Numbered from the stretch's first letter, positions 35,800 through 45,117 are shown. The stretch: DNA of 64,000 nucleotides from Ch67 sp964491665 (GCA_964491665.1 CAZBII010000005.1:1-64000), one strand, 5' to 3'. Program-made: numbers and translations. Notes: generated by a model not told the origin, from the sequence alone.

Positions 35800-36351
35800 T
35801 TACTGCAGTGGGTCATCTGCGTCCGGTCTGTCGGGTGATGAGTGCTTCGGGAATATCAGATTTTCAGTTGCAAAACCAAGTTCGCGGGCGCGCGTTATGA
35901 ATTTGTCGATGACCTGCTTTGGCACGTTGGGGCTGCGCGCCAGCAGCCACAGATAGGATGTGTCGGGGCCCGAAACAAACGCATATTCGTAATTTGCCCT
36001 GTCCAGTTCAAAGATGACGTAAGACCCGTAAAACGGGCCAAAAAATGAGACTTTGAGATAGCCTGTATCGCTGCCCTCGACAAAATAGGCTTTGCCATTG
36101 GCCTCTTTCCATTTGCCACTTTGGGAAGAGTAGCCCCGGTTGACTACCGAAACGCCGCCGTCATCCCGCAGCGCATATTCTGCGGAAACATTATCAAGCC
36201 CGCGTTCAAAAGAGTGATCCAGTCTTGCGACTTCATACCATTTGCCCAGATAGCGATTCAGTTCAAATGCATCGACGGGCTTAACCTTGTCTGGCATGCC
36301 CAGGCAGCCAGTGAGTCCCAGTGCAGTGATCAGTAACAATATGAGTTTCAT
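35800..36351 (-). CDS. blc: Outer-membrane lipoprotein, lipocalin family (Blc)
   Basis: 183 residues. The signal peptide ends in the lipobox LTGC, so Cys16 should be lipidated. The lipocalin signature NRYLGKWYEVARLDHSFERG and the later SGPDTSYLWLLARSP block match bacterial Blc. Blc binds fatty acids or lysophospholipids and is linked to membrane maintenance under stress. GGAG is 5 bases before the ATG. Base composition is visibly less GC-rich than in all neighbouring genes, and the gene lies next to a repeat array and a gene remnant, suggesting later acquisition. Confidence 0.9.
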   Translation of the reverse strand: MKLILLLITALGLTGCLGMPDKVKPVDAFELNRYLGKWYEVARLDHSFERGLDNVSAEYALRDDGGVSVVNRGYSSQSGKWKEANGKAYFVEGSDTGYLKVSFFGPFYGSYVIFELDRANYEYAFVSGPDTSYLWLLARSPNVPKQVIDKFITRARELGFATENLIFPKHSSPDRPDADDPLQ

Positions 36352-36509
36352 GTTATCTCCGGGTTGTGGTAACTGGCGCCTGTTGGTACGAAGGACATAG
36401 CGCCGTTCAATAGCCAAAACTTTCCCCACCGTTTACATTCAATCGTCATGTGCTATCGTATGGCCAGCCTGCCACTCTGGCAACCTTCCTTGTTTGCGAG
36501 CGCTTGTCC

Positions 36510-37421
36510 ATGACCCTGACCGAACTGAAATACATCGTTACCCTCGCCCAGGAACGGCACTTCCGCAAAGCGGCGGAGCGCTGTTTTGTCAGTCAGCCCA
36601 CGCTCAGTGTGGCGATCAAGAAACTGGAAGATGAACTGGATGTGGTGATTTTCGAGCGCAACCGTTCCGATGTGCGCCTGACGCTGGCCGGTGAGCGCAT
36701 TGTGGCGCAGGCGCGCAGGGTGCTGGAGGAAGCCGAGATGGTGAAAGTGCTGGCCGCCGAAGGCAAAGGCCAGCTCAATCTGCCGCTGCGCATCGGCGCG
36801 ATTTTCACCGTGGGGCCGTATCTGTTTCCCCATCTGATCCGCAATATCAAACCTGTCGCGCCTGACATGCCGCTGATTCTGGAAGAAAACTATACCGGCG
36901 TGCTGCGGCAGAAACTGCGCAACGGCGAGCTGGATGTCATCATCATTTCGCTGCCGTTTGAGGAGCCGGATGTGGAAATCCACGATCTGTATGACGAGCC
37001 GTTTGAAGTGCTGATTCCCGCCGGCCATCCGCTGGCGGCGCAGGAAAAAATCACGCGCAAGCAGCTGGAGAAGGAGCGCATCCTGCTGCTGGGTGAAGGC
37101 CACTGTTTTCGCGAGCAGGTACTGAATGCGTGCCCGAATGTGGCCAAGGCCGGCGATGATCATTCGCTGCCGCAGGGTACGTCGCTGGAAACGTTGCGGC
37201 ACATGGTGGCGTCGGGATTGGGGTTGACCATCGTGCCCAGTTCGGCGGGCGACAAACATATTTACGATGAAAGCACGCTGGTGGAGCGGCCGTTTGCCGG
37301 CAAGATTCCCTATCGGCGTGTGTCGCTGGCGTGGCGCGAGCGTTTCTCGCGGCCGAAAGCAGTGGAAGCGCTGATTCAGGCCATTACCAGCTGTTCGCTG
37401 CAAGGCGCGGCCACTCTCTGA
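36510..37421 (+). CDS. oxyR: Hydrogen-peroxide sensor/regulator OxyR
   Basis: 303 residues, LysR family. The N-terminal helix-turn-helix is FRKAAERCFVSQPTLSVAIKKLEDELDVVIFER. The redox pair falls exactly at Cys199 and Cys208 (GEGHCFREQVLNAC), as in E. coli OxyR, and the GTSLETLRHMVASGLGLTIVP block is also conserved. Peroxide oxidises the pair to a disulfide and switches on catalase and peroxidase genes. The stop shares one base with the recG start (TGATG), so the two are translationally coupled, an order known from Pseudomonas. Confidence 0.95.
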   Translation: MTLTELKYIVTLAQERHFRKAAERCFVSQPTLSVAIKKLEDELDVVIFERNRSDVRLTLAGERIVAQARRVLEEAEMVKVLAAEGKGQLNLPLRIGAIFTVGPYLFPHLIRNIKPVAPDMPLILEENYTGVLRQKLRNGELDVIIISLPFEEPDVEIHDLYDEPFEVLIPAGHPLAAQEKITRKQLEKERILLLGEGHCFREQVLNACPNVAKAGDDHSLPQGTSLETLRHMVASGLGLTIVPSSAGDKHIYDESTLVERPFAGKIPYRRVSLAWRERFSRPKAVEALIQAITSCSLQGAATL

Positions 37422-39505
37422 TGCGCGGGGATTTTTTTGCCGCCACGCCGGTGACGCAGTTGCGCGGCATTGGCGCGGCGCAGGCGGAAAAGCTGGCGCG
37501 GCTGAATATTTTCACCTTGCAGGATGTGCTGTTCCACCTGCCCTACCGTTATCAGGATCGCACGCGCATCACGCCGATTGGCGCCACCCGTGATGGCAGC
37601 GAGGCGCTGCTGCAGGGGCGCGTGCTGCTTGCCGATGTGGTGATTCGCAAACGCCGCAGTCTGCTGTGCAAGATTGAAGACGGCACCGGCCAGATCCTGC
37701 TGCGTTTTTTTCATTTTTCCGCCGTGCAGCAAAAGCAGTTCCAGCCCGGCGCGATTGTGCGCTGTTATGGCGAGGTGCGCATTACCGCCAATGGCCGCGA
37801 AATCGCGCATCCGGAATACCGCGTGCTGGAGTCGCCGGATGTGCCGATCGAGGCGGCGCTGACGCCACTGTATCCCGCCACCGAAGGCATTCAGCAGACC
37901 AGCCTGCGTCGCCTGAGCGATCAGGTGCTGGCGGTGCTGGGCAAAGCGCAGCAGGTGGCGGAATTGCTGCCGGTGGAACTGATGCATCGCGCGCAGTGGC
38001 CGTCGCTCACCGAGGCGCTGCATTTCGTGCACCGGCCGCCGCCGGATGCGCCGGTGCAGGCGCTGCTGGACGGCACGCACAAGGCGCAGCAGCGGCTGGC
38101 GCTGGAGGAACTCACCGCCCATCATCTCAGCCTGCTCAAATTGCGCGATCGCGTGAAGCGGCAGAGCGCGGTGCCGCTGCCGGCACAATCCCTGCTGGAA
38201 CAGCAGTTTTTGCAATTGCTGCCATTCGCGCCCACCAACGCGCAGCAGAAAGTGCATCGCGAACTGTGCCGTGATCTGGCGCAGCCGCATCCGATGCTGC
38301 GACTGGTGCAGGGCGATGTCGGTGCAGGAAAAACGCTGGTCGCGGCGCGCGCCGCGCTGCTGGCGATCAACGCCGGTTATCAGGTGGCGCTGATGGCGCC
38401 GACGGAAATTCTGGCCGAGCAGCATTACCACGCCTTTCTCGACTGGTTCGAGCCGCTGGGTCTGCGGGTGGCCTGGCTGGCGGGAAAACTGAAAGGCAAA
38501 AAACGCAACGAACAGCTGGCGCTGATCGAGTCCGGCACTGCGCACATGGTGGTGGGCACCCACGCGCTGTTCCAGGAGGAAGTGCGTTATCGCAATCTGG
38601 CGCTGGTGATTATCGACGAGCAGCATCGGTTCGGTGTGCACCAGCGGCTGGCGCTGAAGCAGAAAGGTGAAGCCAGCGGCATTGCGCCGCACCAGCTGAT
38701 CATGACCGCCACGCCGATTCCGCGCACGCTGGCGATGAGTGCCTATGCCGATCTCGACACGTCGGTGATCGACGAACTGCCGCCGGGCCGCACGCCGGTG
38801 AAAACCGTGGTGATCGAAAACCAGCGCCGCAATGAAGTGGTGGCGCGGGTGCGCAATGCCTGCCGCGAGGGCCGGCAGGTGTACTGGGTGTGCACGCTGA
38901 TCGAGGAATCGGAACAGCTGGAAGCGCAGGCCGCCGAGGACACCGCCGCGCAGTTGCGGGTGGTGCTGCCGGACGTGGCGATCGGTCTGGTGCATGGCCG
39001 GCTGAAGCCGGCGGAAAAGGCCGAGGTGATGGACCAGTTCAAGCAGGCGCAGTTGCAGGTGCTGGTGGCGACCACGGTGATCGAGGTCGGCGTGAACGTG
39101 CCCAACGCCAGCGTGATGATCATCGAGAATCCCGAGCGGCTGGGACTGGCGCAGCTGCATCAGTTGCGCGGTCGGGTCGGGCGCGGCGCCACGGAAAGTT
39201 TCTGCGTGCTGCTGTACCAGAAACCGCTGTCGAAACTGGGGCGCGAGCGGCTCGACATCCTGCGCCAGACCAACGACGGTTTTGTCATCGCGGAAAAGGA
39301 TCTGCAGCTGCGCGGCCCCGGCGAGGTGCTGGGCACGCGCCAGACCGGCGAGATGAACTTCCGCATCGCCAACCTGCTGCGGGATGAAGCCCTGCTGGAC
39401 GACGCCAAACAGCTGGCGGACTGGCTGCGGCAGAACAGTCCCGAGCGCACCGAACCCCTGATCCAGCGCTGGCTGGGCAATGCCGGCCAGTACGGCGAAG
39501 TCTGA
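37421..39505 (+). CDS. recG: ATP-dependent DNA helicase RecG
   Basis: 694 residues from ATG 37421. The N-terminal wedge domain (LRGIGAAQAEKLARLNIFTLQDVLFHLPYRYQDR) is followed by SF2 helicase motifs: Walker A GDVGAGKTL, TPTEILAEQHY, the DEQH box IIDEQHRFGVHQR, MTATPIPRTLAMS, and motif VI QLRGRVGRG. RecG remodels stalled replication forks and branches Holliday junctions. Length matches the family. It overlaps oxyR by one base and likely shares its promoter. Confidence 0.96.
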   Translation: MRGDFFAATPVTQLRGIGAAQAEKLARLNIFTLQDVLFHLPYRYQDRTRITPIGATRDGSEALLQGRVLLADVVIRKRRSLLCKIEDGTGQILLRFFHFSAVQQKQFQPGAIVRCYGEVRITANGREIAHPEYRVLESPDVPIEAALTPLYPATEGIQQTSLRRLSDQVLAVLGKAQQVAELLPVELMHRAQWPSLTEALHFVHRPPPDAPVQALLDGTHKAQQRLALEELTAHHLSLLKLRDRVKRQSAVPLPAQSLLEQQFLQLLPFAPTNAQQKVHRELCRDLAQPHPMLRLVQGDVGAGKTLVAARAALLAINAGYQVALMAPTEILAEQHYHAFLDWFEPLGLRVAWLAGKLKGKKRNEQLALIESGTAHMVVGTHALFQEEVRYRNLALVIIDEQHRFGVHQRLALKQKGEASGIAPHQLIMTATPIPRTLAMSAYADLDTSVIDELPPGRTPVKTVVIENQRRNEVVARVRNACREGRQVYWVCTLIEESEQLEAQAAEDTAAQLRVVLPDVAIGLVHGRLKPAEKAEVMDQFKQAQLQVLVATTVIEVGVNVPNASVMIIENPERLGLAQLHQLRGRVGRGATESFCVLLYQKPLSKLGRERLDILRQTNDGFVIAEKDLQLRGPGEVLGTRQTGEMNFRIANLLRDEALLDDAKQLADWLRQNSPERTEPLIQRWLGNAGQYGEV

Positions 39506-39570
39506 TGAGGCGAAATTCCTGAAATTGATCCGGATACCGGGGACAAATCCACAACCGCTGCTAGACTTTC

Positions 39571-39590
39571 TTTACAAGCGTTTACAAACC
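39571..39590 (+). promoter_or_regulatory. 10-bp direct repeat upstream of the porin operon
   Basis: TTTACAAGCG and TTTACAAACC lie head to tail at 39571 and 39581, one helical turn apart and about 42 bases before the porin ATG. It could be a regulator-binding site. It does not fit the 11-bp Pho box. Confidence 0.35.
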
Positions 39591-39631
39591 GGTTTCCGGT
39601 CTCCAATTTCTATCCAAATCAGGTACAAGAC

Positions 39632-40912
39632 ATGATCCGTGGACAGCACGGCCTTTCCCTTCTGCTCGGTATTCTGCTGATACTGCTGGCCGGCAATGCG
39701 GCGGCAGAGTTTGGCAATGATCGGGTGCGGGTCAGTGGTTTTGGTACGCTGGCGCTGACCTTTGGTGGCGACGAGGATCTGGGTTTCCGCCGCGACATGT
39801 ACCGGGAAGGGTTGTACAACCATGAGCCATCCCTGTTCGCCGATTCCATCGCGGGCCTGCAGGTGGATGCCCGCCTGACCGACAGTCTGGACGCGGCCCT
39901 GCAGCTGGTGGGCAAGGATCGCGCCGACGACAATCTGGAAGACAGCGTGGAATGGGCCTTCCTGCGTTATCGCCTGAATCCCGACTGGACCGTGCGCGCT
40001 GGTCGCATGGGTTTCGACATCTACATGCTGTCGGAATACCGCAGCCTGGGTTTTTCCTATCTCTGGACCCGCCCTCCCCTTGAATTCTATGCGCCGGTGG
40101 CCTTCGACAGCTTTGATGGCGCCGATATCACCTATTCCACTCCGGCCGGCGACGGCACCCTGCGGGCGAAGCTCTACGCCGGCAAGACCAAGAACAATTT
40201 CGTCGTGCTGGGCAATCTGCTGGAAGTGAAGCTGGAGCCCATCTATGGCGCCAGCCTGAGCTGGGAGAGCGAGCGCTGGCAGGTGCGTCTGGGCGTGGCG
40301 CCCAACCGGATCAGTGACGACCATGACGTTTTTCCCGGCACCGAGCCGCTGGTGGCGGGACTGGAGGCCGTACTGCCGTTCTGGCCGGAGGCGCAGCGCT
40401 ACATTGACCGCCTGAGTATCGAAGAACCCTATGTGTATTACTACTCGGCGGGCATCGCCTTCAATGACAAGCCCTGGGTAATCCAGTCCGAAATCGCCTA
40501 TGTCGATTCGGATCTGGGCATGTTGCCGGCGATGAGCAACGGTTATCTGAGTGTCGGACGGCAGATTGGCGAGGTGACCCTGTTCGGCATGCTGTCGGCG
40601 GTGCGTGACCAGGGCGACCGTGATGTGCTGCCGCCGGCCCCGGTCTATCCGTTTCCCGGCATGGAAATGCTGAATCTGCAGCTGGCGGCCATGCAGCAGG
40701 GGCTGCAGATGCTGTTCGACGCCACCCATCTGAGCCAGACCACTCTCTCAACCGGCCTGCGCTGGGACCTGCGTTACGACATGGCCCTGAAAATGCAAAT
40801 GGACCACACCCGCGTCGACGCCTATGGTGCCGGCCTGTGGGATCGCGAGTTCACGCCTGGCAAAGAACGGGCGATCAACACCGTTTCCCTTAACCTGAAC
40901 TACGTATTCTGA
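39632..40912 (+). CDS. Porin-like outer-membrane protein
   Basis: 426 residues with a signal peptide (MIRGQHGLSLLLGILLILLAGNAAA). The mature protein has the porin start VRVSGFGTLALTFGG and barrel strands such as DWTVRAGRMGFDIYMLSEY and IQSEIAYVDSDLG. It ends in Val-Phe, the BAM signal. A short region (QLAAMQQGLQMLFDA) may be a loop helix. The substrate is unknown. Its stop overlaps the following PstS-like gene (TGATG), giving a three-gene operon with a diguanylate cyclase. Confidence 0.82.
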   Translation: MIRGQHGLSLLLGILLILLAGNAAAEFGNDRVRVSGFGTLALTFGGDEDLGFRRDMYREGLYNHEPSLFADSIAGLQVDARLTDSLDAALQLVGKDRADDNLEDSVEWAFLRYRLNPDWTVRAGRMGFDIYMLSEYRSLGFSYLWTRPPLEFYAPVAFDSFDGADITYSTPAGDGTLRAKLYAGKTKNNFVVLGNLLEVKLEPIYGASLSWESERWQVRLGVAPNRISDDHDVFPGTEPLVAGLEAVLPFWPEAQRYIDRLSIEEPYVYYYSAGIAFNDKPWVIQSEIAYVDSDLGMLPAMSNGYLSVGRQIGEVTLFGMLSAVRDQGDRDVLPPAPVYPFPGMEMLNLQLAAMQQGLQMLFDATHLSQTTLSTGLRWDLRYDMALKMQMDHTRVDAYGAGLWDREFTPGKERAINTVSLNLNYVF

Positions 40913-41337
40913 TGATGATGCGGCGATTGCACATACTGACCCTGCTTCTCATCCTGCTGGCTGGTGCCGCGCAGGCCGAGGTGGTTGTCGTCGTTCATCC
41001 CGACAATCCGGCGCAGGAACTGAGCCGCCGCCAGCTGGTGGATCTGTACATGGGGCGCACCCTGTACTTCCCCGACGGCAGCCTGGTGTTGCGTATCGAT
41101 CAGGCGCCGGAATCCAGTGTCCGCGCGAACTTCTATCGTGGTCTGGTGGACAAGAGCGTGGCCGAAGTGAATGCCTACTGGGCACGGCTGCTGTTTACCG
41201 GGCGGGCCTCGCCGCCGCAGATTCTGGAAGACTCCCAGAGTGTGCTCAAGGCGGTGCGTTCCAACCGCAATGCCATCGGCTACATCGACAGTGCCGATGT
41301 GGACAACACCGTAAAGGTAGTGGGGCGTGTCCAGTAA
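40912..41337 (+). CDS. Small PstS-like periplasmic binding protein
   Basis: 141 residues: a signal peptide (MMMRRLHILTLLLILLAGAAQA), then a single-lobe version of the phosphate-binding fold (ELSRRQLVDLYMGRTLYFPDGS, YWARLLFTGRASPPQIL, AVRSNRNAIGYIDSADVD). It is about half the size of true PstS, so it is more likely a sensory or accessory protein than a transporter subunit. Three adjacent ATGs leave the exact start open. The gene overlaps the porin upstream (1 base) and the diguanylate cyclase downstream (11 bases). Confidence 0.82.
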   Translation: MMMRRLHILTLLLILLAGAAQAEVVVVVHPDNPAQELSRRQLVDLYMGRTLYFPDGSLVLRIDQAPESSVRANFYRGLVDKSVAEVNAYWARLLFTGRASPPQILEDSQSVLKAVRSNRNAIGYIDSADVDNTVKVVGRVQ

Positions 41338-42913
41338 TTTCTGGAAATCGATTTCGATCCGTACCGGGTTCATCATTCTGCTGGGCGCTTCACTGCTGAC
41401 GGTGGCGTTGTCCTGGTATTTCTACAACCGCACCGTCAGCGAGCAGCTGGGCGCATCGGCGCATCAGATCCGCCAGCTGGTGGCCACGGTGGAAAGCACC
41501 GCAGCGGTGGCGGCCTACCTGGACAATCAGGAACTGGCGCTGGAAGTGGTGCGGGGCCTGGCCAACAACGATTACGTCGCCGGCGCCCAGCTGCGCAGCA
41601 ACACCGGCATGCAGGTGGAAAGCGGCAAACCGCTGGACCGCCCTGACATCCAGCAGCGCTTTGCCCTGAAATCACCCTTTCTGGCCGACGAAACCGCCGG
41701 GGAACTGCTGATCCAGCCCAACCAGATCACCATCGAACGCAACGCCCGCGAGGCCGCCAACGTACATGTGCTGACCATGGCCGCCCATTCCCTGGCGCTG
41801 GTGGTTCTGGTCAGCCTGCTGGTGTACTGGCAACTCACCCGCCCCCTGTTGCGCGTGGCGCAGAACCTGCACGAAATCGAACCCGGCAGCGCCCGTCGCC
41901 TGCCCTGTCCGCGCCGCCATGAGCAGGACGAAATCGGCCAGCTGATCCGCGACAGCAACAGCCTGCTCACCGCCACCCAGAACACGCTGGAAGGCGAGCG
42001 CCGCCTGCGCATCTATGCCGAATCGCTGGAAAAGCGCTTCCGCCTGATCTTTGAAAAGGCCAGCTGCGGCATCGCCCTGATGAACGACCAGGGCCGGCTC
42101 ATGCTGTTCAACCCGTCCTTTGCCCAGATCATGCAGATCTCGCCGGACACCGCCAGCCATGTGGATTTTCCCGACCTGTTTGCCGATGCCGCCGACGTGC
42201 GCGCACTGCTGCAGCAGGCCACCCAGAGCCGCAGTCCCATCAACAGCGACCTCAACCTGTCGCCCACCGCCAGCCACAGCAACTGTCTGCATGTGCTGTT
42301 TTCCAGCGTCAGCGACGAACAGGGCAACCTGCTGGTGGAATGCATCCTGTACGACATATCGGAACGGGCCCAGCGCGAACAGCAGACCCTGTTTGAAGCC
42401 GAGCGCGACACCCTCACCCAGCTGTTCAATCGCCGTGCCGGCGAGCGCCGCATCCAGGAGGCGCTCAAGCGTGCCCGCGCCGACCAGTCCCACTGCGCCG
42501 TCATGCTCATCGACCTGGACCGTTTCAAGCCCATCAACGACACCTACGGCCACGAGGCCGGTGACAAGGTGCTGGTGGCGGTGGCCGACCGGCTGAAACA
42601 CTGCCTGCGCAAGAGCGACATCATCATCCGCTGGGGCGGCGACGAATTCCTGGTGCTGGTGCTGGAAGGCAACGACGCCATGGCTGCCAGCGTGGTGGCG
42701 GAAAAAATCCTCGACGGACTGCGGCAGGACATCGACCTGGGCAACGGCCGCCAGGGCCACATCGGCGCCAGCATCGGCATCGCCATGTTCCCCGAGCACG
42801 GGGTGCAGTCGCAGGAACTCATCAGCCTGGCGGACCAGGCCATGTACCAGGTCAAGCAGGGCGGCCGCAACGGGTTTGCCTACTATCACGCAGACTCTGA
42901 CGCCGACCTCTGA
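41327..42913 (+). CDS. Membrane diguanylate cyclase (HAMP-PAS-GGDEF)
   Basis: 528 residues from GTG 41327. A helix at 12-34, a periplasmic domain and a second helix near 150-170 lead to a HAMP segment and a PAS-like region (IFEKASCGIALMNDQGRLMLFNP). The GGDEF domain holds GGDEF at residues 437-441. The upstream RKSD motif, five residues before GGDEF, is the inhibitory I-site. All signs point to active c-di-GMP synthesis with product control. The operon context suggests the PstS-like protein supplies the periplasmic signal, similar in logic to ligand-binding partners of other membrane cyclases. Confidence 0.92.
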   Translation: MSSNFWKSISIRTGFIILLGASLLTVALSWYFYNRTVSEQLGASAHQIRQLVATVESTAAVAAYLDNQELALEVVRGLANNDYVAGAQLRSNTGMQVESGKPLDRPDIQQRFALKSPFLADETAGELLIQPNQITIERNAREAANVHVLTMAAHSLALVVLVSLLVYWQLTRPLLRVAQNLHEIEPGSARRLPCPRRHEQDEIGQLIRDSNSLLTATQNTLEGERRLRIYAESLEKRFRLIFEKASCGIALMNDQGRLMLFNPSFAQIMQISPDTASHVDFPDLFADAADVRALLQQATQSRSPINSDLNLSPTASHSNCLHVLFSSVSDEQGNLLVECILYDISERAQREQQTLFEAERDTLTQLFNRRAGERRIQEALKRARADQSHCAVMLIDLDRFKPINDTYGHEAGDKVLVAVADRLKHCLRKSDIIIRWGGDEFLVLVLEGNDAMAASVVAEKILDGLRQDIDLGNGRQGHIGASIGIAMFPEHGVQSQELISLADQAMYQVKQGGRNGFAYYHADSDADL

Positions 42914-42968
42914 AAGCGCTGGCGACTGCTAGACTTCTGGATACGACCACAACCTCATCGAACCCGTC

Positions 42969-43334
42969 ATGGCCCCCAAGATACTGGTAGTGGAAGACAA
43001 TCCCGACAACATGAAACTCGTCACCTGGATACTGGAGGACGAGCATTACGACGTGACCGGCGTGGTCAGCGGCGAGGAATGCCTGCAGCAGGTGCAGCAG
43101 CAGCGCTTCGACGCCATCCTGATGGACATCTCGCTGCCCGGCATCGACGGCAAGGAAACCACCCGCCGCCTGCGCGCCCAGGACAGCTTCCGCACCCTGC
43201 CGATCATTGCCCTCACCGCCCACGCCATCAAAGGCGAGGACGACGACATCCGCGCGGCCGGCGTGACCGATCTGATCACCAAACCCCTCGACGAGGACAT
43301 GCTGCTGGAGCGGTTGCGGCAGCTGATCTGCTGA
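42969..43334 (+). CDS. Single-domain response regulator (CheY-like)
   Basis: 121 residues, receiver domain only. Acidic pocket Glu9/Asp10 (VVEDNPDN), phosphoacceptor Asp53 in ILMDISLPG, Thr in ALTAHA and Lys105 in ITKPLDED are all present. The sequence resembles DivK/CheY-type receivers from hybrid-kinase pathways. There is no output domain. It follows the diguanylate cyclase by 55 bases and may relay signals to it or to another partner; no histidine kinase is nearby. Confidence 0.9.
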   Translation: MAPKILVVEDNPDNMKLVTWILEDEHYDVTGVVSGEECLQQVQQQRFDAILMDISLPGIDGKETTRRLRAQDSFRTLPIIALTAHAIKGEDDDIRAAGVTDLITKPLDEDMLLERLRQLIC

Positions 43335-43369
43335 GGCATCCTGCGGTTTTTGCCAGTGGACCGCCCCTC

Positions 43370-44155
43370 ATGCACATCGTGTCCTTCGATGCCTTCCGCA
43401 GCCTGAACATTCCTGGCGTGCACTACCTCAAGCCCGAGCATTACCTGAATCACCTGCCGCTGCTGGAGCAGGCCGACTGGCTGCTGTTCCCTGAATACTG
43501 GCAGCTCAACGCGCTGCATTACGGCCTGCGCGCCCGCATTTTTCCCAGCCCCGCCAGCTACCACATCGGCCATGACAAGATCGAGCAGACCCGCGTCTTC
43601 CAGCTGGTCTGTCCGCATAACATCCCCGACACCCGGATCCTGGAAAACACGCCGCAGAATGCCGACCGTCTGTGGGAGGAAATGCTGGCACCGTTCGTGG
43701 CAAAAGATCCGCGCAGCAGCGAGGGCCTTGGCGTGTTCCTGATTGAAACGCCGGGCCAGTGGCGCCAGTACTGCGCGCAGAGTCCGGTGCTGTATGTGCA
43801 GGAGCGCCTGCCCATCGACCGCGACCTGCGTTTGGTGCTGATCGGCGAGCGGGTGGTGGCGGGCTACTGGCGGCTGCAGTCGCCGGATGGTTTCCACAAC
43901 AACGTGGCGCAGGGTGGCACGCTGGATTTCGCGCCGCTGCCGGACGCCGCCGTGCAGCTGGTGGAACGGGTGGCGCAGCGGCTGGGCATCGATCACGGCG
44001 GTTTCGACGTGGCCATGGTGGGCAGTCATCCCTACATAATTGAATACAATCGCCTGTGCGGAAATCAGGGTCTGGTGGAGCAGGGCATTCGCATCGATGC
44101 TATGATTCACGCCCACTTGCTCAGCCAATATCAGCCGGAAAAAGCCAGTACATGA
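43370..44155 (+). CDS. ATP-grasp (RimK-like) protein of unknown substrate
   Basis: 261 residues. The C-terminal half has the RimK-type ATP-grasp pattern: YVQERLPIDRDLRLVLIGERVVAGYWR, NNVAQGGTLDF, AAVQLVERVAQRLGIDHGGFDVAMV, and IIEYNRLCGNQGL, where Glu and Asn bind metal. The N-terminal part has an unusual start (MHIVSFDAFRSLNIPGVHYL) and no obvious pre-ATP-grasp Rossmann motif. RimK relatives add amino acids such as glutamate to proteins or peptides. The stop overlaps the acyltransferase start (ATGA), so the two are co-translated. Confidence 0.75.
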   Translation: MHIVSFDAFRSLNIPGVHYLKPEHYLNHLPLLEQADWLLFPEYWQLNALHYGLRARIFPSPASYHIGHDKIEQTRVFQLVCPHNIPDTRILENTPQNADRLWEEMLAPFVAKDPRSSEGLGVFLIETPGQWRQYCAQSPVLYVQERLPIDRDLRLVLIGERVVAGYWRLQSPDGFHNNVAQGGTLDFAPLPDAAVQLVERVAQRLGIDHGGFDVAMVGSHPYIIEYNRLCGNQGLVEQGIRIDAMIHAHLLSQYQPEKAST

Positions 44156-45111
44156 ACGAGAAAAACCGCAAACGTGAACGCAAGCGGGCGCGCAAGGAAC
44201 ACATCGCCAAACACGGTGCGCCGCATCCGTTGCATCCCCGGCACTGGCCCCTGTGGCTGCTGTTCGGCATTGGCTGGTGTGTGGCGCGGCTGCCGTTTCC
44301 GCTGCAGGTGAAACTGGGCAAGGGTTTTGGCCACCTGCTGGCCGTGGTCGGCAAGTCCCGTGCCCATGTGGCGCGCCGCAATATCGAGATCTGTTTTCCG
44401 CACCTGACCGAGCAGGAAAGGAAAAAACTGCTGCAAGACAATTTCGAATCGGTGGGGCTGGGGTTTGTCGAAATCGCCATGGCCTACTGGGGCTCGAAGG
44501 AGAAACTGCACTCGATCCTGACCTTCAGCGGCAGGGAGCATCTGGAAGCCGCCCGCGCCGCCGGCAAGGGCGTGCTGATTCTGGGCGGCCATGTCACGTC
44601 ACTGGAACTGATGCTGCGCCTGTTCTGCGAAAGCTGGCCCAGCGGTGCCCTGTACAAACCCAATCACAATCCGTTTTTTGAGGACTACAGCGTCCGCAAG
44701 CGTACCCGTTACGTGCATCCCCCCATTCCCAACAAGAACGTGCGCGGTTTTCTGCGCCATCTGAAAAACGGCGGTACCTGCATCTATCTGTCGGATCAGG
44801 ATTACGGGCGCAAGAACAGCGTGTTTGCCCCGTTCTTCGGCGTGCCGGCGGCCACCATCAAATATCCGCCGGATTATGTTCGCGCCACCGGTGCGCTGGT
44901 GATGCCGGTGATTTACGGACGGCGTCCGGACGACAGTGGCTATTACATCGAAGTCATGCCGCCGCTGGACTTTCCGTCCGGCGACGACGTGCAGGATGCC
45001 ACCACCCTCAACCACTGGATCGAGCAGAATGTGCTGCGTCATCCGGACCAGTATCTGTGGGCGCACCGCCGCTTCAAGAACCGCCCCGCAGGCGAGCCAC
45101 CGCTGTACTGA
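44152..45111 (+). CDS. LpxL-type lysophospholipid/lipid A acyltransferase
   Basis: 319 residues. A Lys/Arg-rich cytoplasmic start (MNEKNRKRERKRARKEH) precedes one membrane helix (WLLFGIGWCVARLP). The HX4E catalytic motif of the LpxL/HtrB family appears as GGHVTSLE, and IYLSDQDYGRKNSVFAPFFGVPAATI is the second conserved block. The enzyme adds a secondary fatty acyl chain to lipid A or a related lipid at the inner membrane. It is coupled to the upstream ATP-grasp gene by a four-base overlap, an unusual pairing. Confidence 0.9.
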   Translation: MNEKNRKRERKRARKEHIAKHGAPHPLHPRHWPLWLLFGIGWCVARLPFPLQVKLGKGFGHLLAVVGKSRAHVARRNIEICFPHLTEQERKKLLQDNFESVGLGFVEIAMAYWGSKEKLHSILTFSGREHLEAARAAGKGVLILGGHVTSLELMLRLFCESWPSGALYKPNHNPFFEDYSVRKRTRYVHPPIPNKNVRGFLRHLKNGGTCIYLSDQDYGRKNSVFAPFFGVPAATIKYPPDYVRATGALVMPVIYGRRPDDSGYYIEVMPPLDFPSGDDVQDATTLNHWIEQNVLRHPDQYLWAHRRFKNRPAGEPPLY

Positions 45112-45117
45112 CCGCTG

